DNA from: Clostridiales bacterium | Lineage (GTDB): Bacteria > Bacillota > Clostridia > Oscillospirales > Oscillospiraceae | Direction: 5' to 3' | DNA: 64,000 bases | Assembly (NCBI GenBank): GCA_022786965.1 | Contig: JALFXH010000146.1 | Location: 1-64,000, forward strand | In this document: piece after piece, positions 33,394 through 41,047 of the stretch | Position numbering within the stretch: the stretch's first letter is position 1 | Layout: every line of letters starts with the position of its first letter | Notes under the pieces: generated by a model | Seen by the model: the letters and a program-made list of their open reading frames with translations, nothing else | Told to the model about the DNA's origin: nothing | The model's database searches: none | Program-made: the position numbers and the translations under genes

Positions 33394-34566
33394 TTACGCG
33401 AAATCCGCCACATCGAAGGTGATGATCACATGGTAGACCATATCGCCCTCGGCATTCAGGGTGTCCTCCACCCAACTGCGCAGCTCCTCACCCTTGTCCT
33501 TCAAATCCCGGGGCAGAGCCACGTCAAACACCAGATTCATGTGCTTTTTTCCCGGCACCATGCGGAAATCATGGAGACTCAGCCGGGAATCCTTGGCCTG
33601 CAGCAGGCACAGAACCTTGCTTTTCAAAGCCGTCAACACCGGATCGTCGGTGACCACCGGGTCGTAGTGGATGACCAGGTGCACGTTGTGGCTGCGCAGG
33701 CACTCCCGCTCCATGTCGTCAATCAGCTCATGGCAGTCCAGGGGGTCCTCCCGGCAGTCCATCTCCACGTGGAGGCTGGCAAACCGCTGGCCCGGGCCGT
33801 AATCATGCACCATCAGGTCGTGATAGCCCAGTACCTTGGGCTGGGATACAATATAATCCACGATTTTCTCCCGCAGCTCCGGGTCGGCATTTTCACCCAG
33901 AAGCGGGGAAATGGTGTCCTTGGCCAGATTCAGACCGCTGTAGAGGATGAACAGGGCTACACCCAGGCCAATCCAACCGTCCACGGGGAGATGGGTCAGC
34001 TTTTCCACCACGGCGGCAATCAGCACGGCGCCGGTGGTGATGCAGTCGTTGCGGCTGTCGGCGGCGGTGGCCAGCAGGGCGGTGGAGTCGATGCGTTTGG
34101 CAAGACTCCGGTTAAACAGGTTCATCCAGAATTTCAGCGCGATGGAAGCAAGAAGCACCACCGCCGCCACGGCGGTAAACTCCACGGGCGTGGGGGCGAA
34201 AATCTTCTTAACCGAGGTCTTCACCAGCTCAATGCCGATGACTAAGATGAGTGCCGCCACGCCCAGACCGCTTAAGTATTCCGCCCGGGCGTGGCCGTAG
34301 GGGTGGTGCGCGTCGGCGGGCTTATCCGCAACCCGGAAGCCGATGAAAGTGACGATGGAGCCGGATGCGTCGGACAGGTTGTTCATGGCGTCGGCGGTGA
34401 TAGAGACGGAGCTGGTCAAGGTGCCCACCAGCAGCTTGAACGCGAACAGCAGAAGATTGCACACGATGCCCACAAGGCCCGACATGGTGCCGATGGCGGC
34501 ACGAACCTTGGGGCTATCCGTGTTTTCCGCGTCCTTTATGAACAGACGAAGCAGCAAATTGGTCAT
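33394..34566 (-). CDS. Cation diffusion facilitator metal exporter
   Basis: A 390-residue CDF-family exporter of divalent metals (Zn, Mn, Fe or Co) driven by proton exchange. Six membrane segments lie in the first 215 residues, with the metal-site blocks NNLSDASGS and HHPYGHARAEYLSG and a second SRNDCITTGA. The cytoplasmic C-terminal region is long and appears to hold a CDF-type dimerisation domain plus an extra similar fold (to residue 390). ATG 34566 follows TGGAGG. A short palindrome just upstream may be a metal-sensor operator. Confidence 0.9.
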   Translation of the reverse strand: MTNLLLRLFIKDAENTDSPKVRAAIGTMSGLVGIVCNLLLFAFKLLVGTLTSSVSITADAMNNLSDASGSIVTFIGFRVADKPADAHHPYGHARAEYLSGLGVAALILVIGIELVKTSVKKIFAPTPVEFTAVAAVVLLASIALKFWMNLFNRSLAKRIDSTALLATAADSRNDCITTGAVLIAAVVEKLTHLPVDGWIGLGVALFILYSGLNLAKDTISPLLGENADPELREKIVDYIVSQPKVLGYHDLMVHDYGPGQRFASLHVEMDCREDPLDCHELIDDMERECLRSHNVHLVIHYDPVVTDDPVLTALKSKVLCLLQAKDSRLSLHDFRMVPGKKHMNLVFDVALPRDLKDKGEELRSWVEDTLNAEGDMVYHVIITFDVADFA

Positions 34567-34586
34567 GATTTTCCTCCAAAACAGCA

Positions 34587-34605
34587 ACTCTACTCACAGT
34601 AGAGT
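34587..34605. promoter_or_regulatory. Operator-like palindrome before the CDF gene
   Basis: ACTCTACT and AGTAGAGT flank CAC in a perfect 8-3-8 inverted repeat 20 bases upstream of the CDF start. Form and place suit a metal-responsive repressor site; binding is inferred. Confidence 0.4.
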
Positions 34606-34764
34606 GGGATTTCTACCCCCCGTGGGGATTTTGTCCCGGGTTTCTCCCAGGAAAGGCGTGACTTCCCCTGGGGATTATTGTATGATGTTATAGTAAATTT
34701 CGTGCGTTGCCCTATTCTAGCACGGGGCAGTGCGGTTTGTCTAGAGTAACGGAGTGTGTCAATT

Positions 34765-35625
34765 ATGAATTACCAGATCATCACCGATTCCTGTTGCGAT
34801 TTCCCCATGCCCATGTATGAGTCCCTTGGGCTTACCTTTGTGCCCCTGTCTGTGGAGTTCCGGGGGGAAACCAACGACGATAAAAACGACGACAGTCTGA
34901 AGGAAATGTACGACGGTCTTCGCGCCGGCGAGTCCGCCAAGACCTCCGCCGTGAACCCCAGCCGCTGGAGTGAAGCCATGGAAGCAGCCCTGGCCGCGGG
35001 ACAGGATGTGCTGGTGCTGGCCTTCTCCTCCGGCCTGTCCACCACCTACCAGTCCGCCGTCATCGCCGCGGAGGAGCTGAGCGAAAAATACCCTGACCGT
35101 GCCATTCGTGTGGTGGATACCCTCAGTGCCTCCCTGGGCCAGGGCCTGCTGGTCTGGTACGCCTGCAAAAAGCGGGACGAGGGGATGTCTCTGGAGGGGC
35201 TGTACAACTGGTGCCTGGAGAACCGGCTGCACCTGTGCCACTGGTTCACCGTGGACGATCTGATGTACTTAAAGCGGGGCGGGCGGATCAGCGCTGCCAC
35301 CGCGCTGGTTGGCAGTATGCTGCAGATCAAGCCGGTGCTCCACATGGACGACGAAGGACACCTGATCAGCATGACCAAGGCCCGGGGGCGCAAGGCAGCC
35401 ATTGACGCGCTGGTACGCAAGGCCCAGGAGCTGGGTGCGGGCTACGATAACAGCACCATGTTTATCTCCCACGGCGACTGCCGGGAGGATGCCGAGTATC
35501 TGGCCCAGCAGCTGAAGGAAAAGTGCGGGGTGAAGGAAGTGGTCATCAGCTATGTGGGCGCGGTGATCGGCTCCCACTCCGGCCCGGGCACCTTGGCGCT
35601 GTTCTTCCTGGGAAGTCACCGTTGA
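34765..35625 (+). CDS. DegV-family fatty-acid-binding protein (first)
   Basis: A 286-residue DegV-family protein. The family binds fatty acids, and FakB members hand them to the FakA kinase for phospholipid synthesis. It shows the N-terminal IITDSCCDFP, FSSGLSTTYQSA (ligand loop), and the C-terminal GAVIGSHSGPGTLALFF. ATG 34765 is chosen over an in-frame GTG three codons earlier because GGAG lies 10 bases upstream. No FakA gene lies in the window. A second DegV is encoded at 45172. Confidence 0.9.
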   Translation: MNYQIITDSCCDFPMPMYESLGLTFVPLSVEFRGETNDDKNDDSLKEMYDGLRAGESAKTSAVNPSRWSEAMEAALAAGQDVLVLAFSSGLSTTYQSAVIAAEELSEKYPDRAIRVVDTLSASLGQGLLVWYACKKRDEGMSLEGLYNWCLENRLHLCHWFTVDDLMYLKRGGRISAATALVGSMLQIKPVLHMDDEGHLISMTKARGRKAAIDALVRKAQELGAGYDNSTMFISHGDCREDAEYLAQQLKEKCGVKEVVISYVGAVIGSHSGPGTLALFFLGSHR

Positions 35626-35633
35626 ATAATGTT

Positions 35634-35662
35634 ACCCTCCGGTTCAAGAAACCGGAGGGTAT
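35634..35662 (+). terminator. Stem-loop after the first degV gene
   Basis: TACCCTCCGGTT and AACCGGAGGGTA form a perfect 12-bp stem with a 5-base loop. The following sequence is only weakly T-rich. Confidence 0.65.
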
Positions 35663-35700
35663 CAGTCTGTTAAAGAATAATCATGCTGAACAGTACCCTT

Positions 35701-35767
35701 CGAGGGGCCCAGAGGATGTAGGATGACCGCCCGGGTGCGTGACGCATCGTCCGCGGCGACTCGCCGC
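35701..35767. repeat. 67-bp direct repeat, copy 1
   Basis: It begins CGAGGGGCCCAGAGG and ends GGCGACTCGCCGC. Copy 2 at 35957-36023 differs at only a few positions. Between them lies a family B palindromic element. Confidence 0.85.
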
Positions 35768-35768
35768 A

Positions 35769-35912
35769 AGCCTTCCCCTTTGGGGAAGGTGCCCCCGTAG
35801 GGGGCGGAAGAGGGCAGTAGCATAGAAATCCTTCTTCAGCGTATCGGCGAACTCGCAGGAGCCTCTTCCGACCTCGCTTACGCTCGGCCACCTTCCCCAA
35901 AGGGGAAGGCTT
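35769..35912. repeat. Palindromic intergenic repeat, family B (copy 1)
   Basis: AGCCTTCCCCTTTGGGGAAGG on the left is mirrored by CCTTCCCCAAAGGGGAAGGC on the right, with inner GCGGAAGAGG/CCTCTTCCG arms. Related elements lie at 43196, 51174, 53488, 54623 and 59058. It contains no gene. Confidence 0.8.
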
Positions 35913-35956
35913 TGTTCAGTTAAGCACAATTTATCTCATTACTGAGCGGTTCTGGT

Positions 35957-36023
35957 CGAGGGGCCCAGAGGATGTAGGATGACCGCCCGGGTGCGTAACG
36001 CATTGTCAGCGGCGACTCGCCGC
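35957..36023. repeat. 67-bp direct repeat, copy 2
   Basis: Near-identical to 35701-35767 and in the same orientation. It abuts the stop codon of the following minus-strand gene, whose last codon-stop junction coincides with the repeat edge. Confidence 0.85.
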
Positions 36024-36814
36024 TAGAATTTGCCGCTGGTGCCGGAAAAACCGTCGGAGCTGTGGGAATGACTTCCGGAACTGCCGGAATCATTCTTTTC
36101 GATTTTTCGCCGCACCTCCGTGGTATGGCTGTAAACATCCCGTCTCCGGGTGATACGGACATCGCCGTGCACATAGTCCAAGGCGCTAGTCTGCTCGCGC
36201 ACCTTCTTGCGCATCATGCCCCGCTGAATCGTGCAGACGATAAGGGAAATGACCACGCCCAGAATCAGACTCCAGACCCACAGCACGCCGCCGGTGATCC
36301 AACTGCCCCGGTCGTAGATCTTTCCCTCCCGGGCCTGGGCCAGCAGCTCGTCGGTGTACGCAAGATAGTCAAAGGCCCCATGAAACCAGTCGTCGTCCGC
36401 GAAGTCGTCCAGGAAGTGTTCGCAGATGTATTCCCGGCCATAGTCCGTCAGGGCAGTTTCGCCGAAACCATGGACGATCAGACTGTAGTCCCGGTCCGCC
36501 ATGGACAGAAGCAGCATCACGCCGTCCCTGTTTTCGCCCATGCCGAAGTTGCTGGCAAGGAAAATCTGACGGGCTACGTTGAAGATATCGCCGTCACCGT
36601 AGTTCCGGAAATCATCCACGGTTATGAAATACACGGCGCACTGCCGCTGCTTGGATATTTCCTGGGCGTAGTCCTCCAGCGCCCAATATTCCTCTTCGAT
36701 CAGGAGCCCTTCCATGTCGAAGACGCAGTATTCCGGTGTTTCCGCGGCGGAAGCCGGGAGAACCAGTAGTGCCAGCAGAAGCACTGACACCATCATCGAA
36801 ATCAGTCGTTTCAT
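36023..36814 (-). CDS. ydjH: YdjH-like TPM-domain membrane protein
   Basis: A 263-residue exported protein: signal peptide or anchor (residues 1-23, ending PASAAETPE), a TPM domain (about 28-150; YCVFDMEGLLIEEEYWALEDYA, RDGVMLLLSMADRDYSLIVHG), a membrane segment (about 172-195), and a cytoplasmic Ser/Gly/His-rich tail. It is last in an ydjI-ydjG-ydjH-like set, which in Bacillus subtilis (ydjFGHI) forms a membrane-protection complex with PspA. The stop codon TAG lies exactly at a 67-bp repeat, so the tail may have been trimmed or replaced. The gene name is by domain and context. Confidence 0.75.
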   Translation of the reverse strand: MKRLISMMVSVLLLALLVLPASAAETPEYCVFDMEGLLIEEEYWALEDYAQEISKQRQCAVYFITVDDFRNYGDGDIFNVARQIFLASNFGMGENRDGVMLLLSMADRDYSLIVHGFGETALTDYGREYICEHFLDDFADDDWFHGAFDYLAYTDELLAQAREGKIYDRGSWITGGVLWVWSLILGVVISLIVCTIQRGMMRKKVREQTSALDYVHGDVRITRRRDVYSHTTEVRRKIEKNDSGSSGSHSHSSDGFSGTSGKF

Positions 36815-36826
36815 ACCGCCGCCTCC

Positions 36827-37948
36827 TTAACCGAACAGGGACAGGATCATCCGGGTAATGCCGGAAAACCGCAGTACCAGCGTCACAATCAGGGTCAAAA
36901 CCCCTAAGTTCCGCCAGAACAATCCGTTGTCCGTCGGCAGTTCCCCCACGAACTTGCCCGTCTGTCCGTTCATGGCGAAGAGGTAGGTCCGATCCCGCCA
37001 CTTTGTCGTCAGCATCCACACGGGCAGCAGGGCGTAGTGGGCTTCCTTTTTGACCACCTTCGCTTCAAAGCGCTCCGGCACCACCACCGAATGGTCAATA
37101 TCCCTGCGCAGAAGTCCTTCCAGCGTGTCCTTGCACCGGGTCTCCATTCTGGGGCTGGCCTCCTCGGCGGACACATCGTAGCGGTCAGCGAGAAATCCCG
37201 GCAGGTAGGCGGTGGAGAAGGGCTTCAGCTGGGTATAGTCAAAGGGCTCTATGGAATCCATGTAGTTGTCGGGCATTTTTTTGGAGCCGTCCACAGGAAT
37301 CCCGTTAAATTCGGCGCTTCCGGCCCGCTCCACGTTGTAGTGCATGGTTCGGGTGACCTCATAGTCGCCCTCCATGTGGGTAACACTGTCCTGACCGTCA
37401 TACTGGCCAGCGCCGGATACCGTGGCGTCGAAGAGCCAGAAGGGCACATAGACCCCCTGCACCTTTTCAATGTGGTTATCCGACCGGAACGGCTTGGGAA
37501 GGTAGAAGTTCCGCTTTCCGTAGTGCTTGTGCAGCGCGGCAACCGCGGCTTCCTTCTCAATTTTGAAGGGGAGCACAAATTCCGGCTTCAGCGCCCCGGA
37601 CAGCTGCCCGGGCACAACGCTGGGGTTGCCGCAGTAGGGGCAGGCGGTGGCGGCTGTGGTTTTTTCGGTGATCAGCTCCGCGCCGCAGGTGGGGCACTGG
37701 TAGGCCCGGAGATTCTCGTCCACCTCCCAGCCGGTATCTTCCAGATCGGCGGCGGTCTGCTCCGCTTTCTTCCGCACCTGTTCGGAAGCGTCCGCCGCGG
37801 CCTTGTCCTTCTCGGCGTAGAGGGCTTCGATTTCCGCTACGGAATAGCTGCTTCCGCAGAAATCGCACTGGAGCCTGCCGCTCTCGCCGTCAAACCGCAG
37901 GGGCGCGGTACAGGCCGGACATTGGTAGTTGGTAATTTCAGATGTCAT
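36827..37948 (-). CDS. ydjG: YdjG-like zinc-ribbon membrane protein
   Basis: A 373-residue protein with an N-terminal zinc ribbon (CPACTAPLRF..CDFCGSSYS, residues 9-34), a coiled segment rich in Ala, Glu and Lys, and a second ribbon (CPTCGAEL..CPYCGNPS, about 84-108). A central beta-rich domain of about 200 residues follows, and the C-terminal hydrophobic segment LGVLTLIVTLVLRFSG is followed by a short tail. This matches B. subtilis YdjG in layout. GGAGGG precedes ATG 37948. The gene ends 12 bases before ydjH and is downstream of the ydjI-like gene, with a family A repeat between. Confidence 0.72.
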   Translation of the reverse strand: MTSEITNYQCPACTAPLRFDGESGRLQCDFCGSSYSVAEIEALYAEKDKAAADASEQVRKKAEQTAADLEDTGWEVDENLRAYQCPTCGAELITEKTTAATACPYCGNPSVVPGQLSGALKPEFVLPFKIEKEAAVAALHKHYGKRNFYLPKPFRSDNHIEKVQGVYVPFWLFDATVSGAGQYDGQDSVTHMEGDYEVTRTMHYNVERAGSAEFNGIPVDGSKKMPDNYMDSIEPFDYTQLKPFSTAYLPGFLADRYDVSAEEASPRMETRCKDTLEGLLRRDIDHSVVVPERFEAKVVKKEAHYALLPVWMLTTKWRDRTYLFAMNGQTGKFVGELPTDNGLFWRNLGVLTLIVTLVLRFSGITRMILSLFG

Positions 37949-37971
37949 ATTCTCCCTCCACAGGAATGAAT

Positions 37972-38087
37972 GTCATCCTGAGCGAGCGAAGCGAGTCGAA
38001 GGATCTACACATTTCATCGGGCGTAACAGATAAATCGGCGGGAAGATCCTTCGACTGCGCGGCAAAGCCGCTTCGCTCAGGAAGACA
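37972..38087. repeat. Palindromic intergenic repeat, family A (copy 2)
   Basis: GTCATCCTGAGCGAGCGAAG..GTCGAAGGATCT is mirrored by AGATCCTTCGAC..CTTCGCTCAGGA. It sits between the ydjI-like and ydjG-like genes and may act as a processing or termination hairpin. Confidence 0.8.
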
Positions 38088-38099
38088 GAGAACTTGGAT

Positions 38100-39479
38100 T
38101 TATACAATATCTCCGTCGTCAAAGGGGTCGCCGCATTCCGGACAGAATTTAGGCGGTTTCGTACCCTTGGGCGGTTCCCAACCGCACTTGTCGCAGCGAT
38201 ATTGGGGAACTCCGGCGGGCTTTTTCGCCCCGCACTCGGAGCAGAATTTGCCTTTGTTTACCGCGCCGCAGGCGCAGACCCAGCCCTCATCCTCCGGCTT
38301 CTTCGCGCCGCATTCGGGGCAGAATTTCCCCGTGGCGTCCGCGCCGCACCTGGGGCATTTCCAGCCCCCTGCCGGCTTCGGCTCCGGTTTTTTGGCGCCG
38401 CACTCCGGACAGAATTTCCCCGTAGCCGTTGCGCCGCAGGCACACTTCCAGCTATTCCCGGCGGGAGCGGCCTGCTGCTGGCCCATCTGGTACAGCTGGG
38501 CGGTATTTCCGCCGGCCTGCTGGGCCATGTTCATGCCCATGAAGCCCAGGGCCGCGCCGCCGGCGTTGCCCGCGGCGGCGCGCATGGCATCGGCCTGGGA
38601 GCTGGCAAGCTGCTGGGCGGCCATCTGAGGCGTGCGGAAAGCGGAACCGGCCTGATACTTCTGAACCTGCGCCACGTCCTCATCCAAAGGCGTCACACTG
38701 GAGATGCCGATGTCCACGATTTCCAGACCCCGCTTGTCCCGCCATTTTTTACTCAGAATGTCGTTGAGGGTGTCCGCCAGCTCCAGGGTGTGCATTTGCA
38801 GGGCGCTGTAGCGAATGCCCATTTCGGAAATCCGTCCGAAGGCCATGCCCAGCGCGCCCAGCAGTTCGGAGCGAAGCTGCTCGTCCAGGCGGCTGCGGGT
38901 ATAGGGCTCGGAAATATTGCCGCAGACGTTCTTGTAGAACAGCACCGGGTCGCAGATCCGATAGGAGAACACGCCGAAGCAGCGCAGGCGCACATCCATA
39001 TCGAGGCCCACGTTGCTGTCCACCACCCGGAAGGGGATTGGGCTGGGGGTGCCGTACTTGTTGCCGGTGATCTCCTTGGTGTTGAAGTAGTAGATGCGCT
39101 GATCCTTGGCAGGCTCTCCGCCGAAGGTAAAGCGCTTTCCAAATTCATTGATGGACTTGCCCAAGCTGTCGCCAAAGTTTCCGCTGAAAACGCTGGGAGA
39201 GGTGGAGGCGTCGTAGGTGTATTCGCCGGGCTCCGCGGCAAATTCCACGATTTTTCCTTGATCCACGATCATCATACACTGTCCGTCAGCCACCAGAATC
39301 ACGGAGCCGGTGGTGATTACGTTGTCGCTTCCCTTGTTGTTCACGCTGCGGCGGCCGCCGGACTTTCTGCCCTTCAGCGCCAGAACCCCCTCGCCGATCG
39401 CGTCACAGGTGAAAAACTCCTTCCACTGATCCGCCAGCACACCGCCGGCGGCATTCAGGCCCGCACGAACCAGTCCCAT
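38100..39479 (-). CDS. ydjI: YdjI-like SPFH-domain protein with C-terminal zinc ribbons
   Basis: A 459-residue protein with an SPFH/virion-core-like domain (about residues 25-290), an Ala/Gln/Met-rich stretch (about 295-345), and a C-terminal array of zinc ribbons of the form CACGATATGKFCPECGAKK, repeated three times, then YRCDKCGW..KFCPECGDP. B. subtilis YdjI is recruited to the membrane by YdjGH and PspA. ATG 39479 (MGLVRAG) has AAAGGAGA six bases upstream. It is first in the operon behind a good promoter. No pspA homologue is visible nearby. Confidence 0.8.
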   Translation of the reverse strand: MGLVRAGLNAAGGVLADQWKEFFTCDAIGEGVLALKGRKSGGRRSVNNKGSDNVITTGSVILVADGQCMMIVDQGKIVEFAAEPGEYTYDASTSPSVFSGNFGDSLGKSINEFGKRFTFGGEPAKDQRIYYFNTKEITGNKYGTPSPIPFRVVDSNVGLDMDVRLRCFGVFSYRICDPVLFYKNVCGNISEPYTRSRLDEQLRSELLGALGMAFGRISEMGIRYSALQMHTLELADTLNDILSKKWRDKRGLEIVDIGISSVTPLDEDVAQVQKYQAGSAFRTPQMAAQQLASSQADAMRAAAGNAGGAALGFMGMNMAQQAGGNTAQLYQMGQQQAAPAGNSWKCACGATATGKFCPECGAKKPEPKPAGGWKCPRCGADATGKFCPECGAKKPEDEGWVCACGAVNKGKFCSECGAKKPAGVPQYRCDKCGWEPPKGTKPPKFCPECGDPFDDGDIV

Positions 39480-39524
39480 AATCATTCTCCTTTGCTGTGT
39501 TTTGATGGGTTTGCTTCTGATTTC

Positions 39525-39553
39525 AGTATAGCAAAGGCGTGGAGGCATTGCAA
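39525..39553 (-). promoter_or_regulatory. Promoter of the ydjI-ydjG-ydjH-like operon
   Basis: On the minus strand TTGCAA (39553-39548) and TATACT (39530-39525) are 17 bases apart, 46 bases before the ydjI-like start. The rest of the gap to 39734 shows no gene. Confidence 0.75.
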
Positions 39554-39734
39554 GGAGAAAATGCGGGAGGCCAGCATATCATAGCGTAACTCCGGTGGGG
39601 CGGCCCAAAGGAATCCTATGTTGAAAATGGCGTGATTCAAAAAGCAAACGCCGTCGGAAGCGCCAGACGATTTACCCGGTATGTACGCGGGAAAATACAC
39701 AGGGCACGCTGCCGCAGCCCCTCGACCTCCGGGT

Positions 39735-40382
39735 TCAAAGAAATCCCTCAAAAGCGTCCATGCTTTCCTGCAGACGCTCCAGAAACCGGTGGACGTGCCA
39801 GCCATCGGTGGTGGCGTGATGGCAGGTCAGGGACAGGGGCATCGTCCATTTTCCGTTGGCTTCCACCATTTTTCCCGCTTCCACGCTGGGGAAAAAATAA
39901 TCCTTATTTTCATAGCTGTGGACGGAAAAGTGGGTAAAATTCACCCAGGGAATGCAGGAAACCGTATAGGCATTTTCCGGCGGCAGCTCCGGACGGGACA
40001 GAACGCCATGGTGGTCGCCGTATTTCTCCTGATTTTCTACATACCGTCGGTGAAACTCCGGGAAGGATTCGCAGTATTCCGTCCACATGAGAGAAATGGT
40101 GTGGGTTTCCGGGTGCAGGGTGGCATACAGCGGCGTCAGGGTGTCAAAATATCCCAGCTGACCATCCTGGATGGCGCACTTGAATTCCGGCTGCTCATTC
40201 AGGCATCGGGTGACCAGCCAGAGGTAGGCCGGGAAGAACTTCAGCCCCGCCGCCTTGACGGATTCGCGCAGCTTTGTCACATCCACGGAAACGGTGAGGG
40301 AATACCCGGTTGGGGCCATTTTCGAAAAATAGTAGAACATCTCCCGCCGGGGCCAGGTGTTAAAATCAATAGGCGTAAACAT
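39735..40382 (-). CDS. Chloramphenicol acetyltransferase-like protein (CatA family)
   Basis: A 215-residue trimeric-type CAT. True enzymes acetylate chloramphenicol with acetyl-CoA in the cytoplasm. The N-terminal DFNTWPRREMFYYFSK, central CIPWVNFTHFS, and the catalytic HHATTDGWHVHRFLERLQ (His within HHAxxDG) match the family, and length is standard. GGAAAGGAGG precedes ATG 40382. Whether it confers resistance is unclear, since chromosomal CAT-like proteins in Clostridia often act on other acceptors. No mobile-element features adjoin it. Confidence 0.88.
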   Translation of the reverse strand: MFTPIDFNTWPRREMFYYFSKMAPTGYSLTVSVDVTKLRESVKAAGLKFFPAYLWLVTRCLNEQPEFKCAIQDGQLGYFDTLTPLYATLHPETHTISLMWTEYCESFPEFHRRYVENQEKYGDHHGVLSRPELPPENAYTVSCIPWVNFTHFSVHSYENKDYFFPSVEAGKMVEANGKWTMPLSLTCHHATTDGWHVHRFLERLQESMDAFEGFL

Positions 40383-40500
40383 AGTTCGCCCTCCTTTCCC
40401 CTCTACTGTACCACATTGGCGTTCTTGCGCAACCTGCGCTTCGCAGACCGAAAAAGTGCGATTTTTCCGGAAATTTTCCTTTACTTTTAGGCAAGCTTAT

Positions 40501-40633
40501 GATATCATCAAAAGGCTGGCGTGAGCCAGAGGATATTTTATACCCGCCGCTCAGTTGTGGGAAAACGCCAAACCGGCACTCCACCGGGCCCCTACTTGGC
40601 GGACGGGAACTGTATTGAAAGGTGGAAAACACA
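40501..40633 (+). promoter_or_regulatory. Structured leader of rpsO
   Basis: About 130 bases before rpsO hold a hairpin CTGGC-GTGA-GCCAG (40516-40529) and a G/C-rich segment able to form further stems. S15 often represses its own mRNA through such leaders, so autoregulation is possible. I cannot match a specific known leader class. Confidence 0.35.
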
Positions 40634-40900
40634 ATGATTCAGAAGGAAAAGAAGACCCAGGTCATCCTGGAGAACGCGACCCATGAGGGCGACACCGGTT
40701 CCCCCGAGGTTCAGGTTGCCATCCTGACCGCCCGTATCAACGAGCTGACCGAGCACCTGCGTACCCACAAGCACGACAACCACTCCCGTCGTGGTCTGCT
40801 GATGATGGTCGGTAAGCGCCGCAAGATGCTGGACTATCTGGCAAACAAGGACATCAACCGCTACCGTGCTCTGATCGCCAAGCTGGGTATCCGTAAGTAA
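40634..40900 (+). CDS. rpsO: 30S ribosomal protein S15
   Basis: An 88-residue ribosomal protein of the small subunit platform that binds 16S rRNA and helps bridge the subunits. The family block [19 protein letters not shown] and the ending LIAKLGIRK are intact and length is standard. ATG 40634 has GAAAGGTGG upstream. It is followed by a hairpin and then pnp, the common rpsO-pnp order. Confidence 0.98.
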   Translation: MIQKEKKTQVILENATHEGDTGSPEVQVAILTARINELTEHLRTHKHDNHSRRGLLMMVGKRRKMLDYLANKDINRYRALIAKLGIRK

Positions 40901-40908
40901 GTTATTTG

Positions 40909-40938
40909 AAAGGGCGACGGACACCGTCGCCCTTTCTT
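40909..40938 (+). terminator. Stem-loop between rpsO and pnp
   Basis: AAAGGGCGACGG and CCGTCGCCCTTT form a 12-bp stem with loop ACA and the tail CTTGAG. It may be a partial terminator or an RNase processing site. Confidence 0.75.
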
Positions 40939-41047
40939 GAGTCCCTCGGGAGAATTTTAGCAGTTGAAAGGGCTGCCGCAAGTTCGGCATTCGTTTCAAG
41001 TGCTAAACCTCCCGAACCACAACCAAAATATATAAGGAGGTTTTCCA

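Noticed and set aside
34567..34720. Nickel/cobalt or manganese riboswitch upstream of the CDF gene
   Set aside because: I looked for the conserved cores of the NiCo and yybP-ykoY classes and could not match them; only hairpins and one palindrome are evident.
39735..40382. Recently acquired chloramphenicol resistance gene
   Set aside because: No insertion sequence, direct repeats or unusual base composition adjoin it; it may be a resident CAT-like enzyme.
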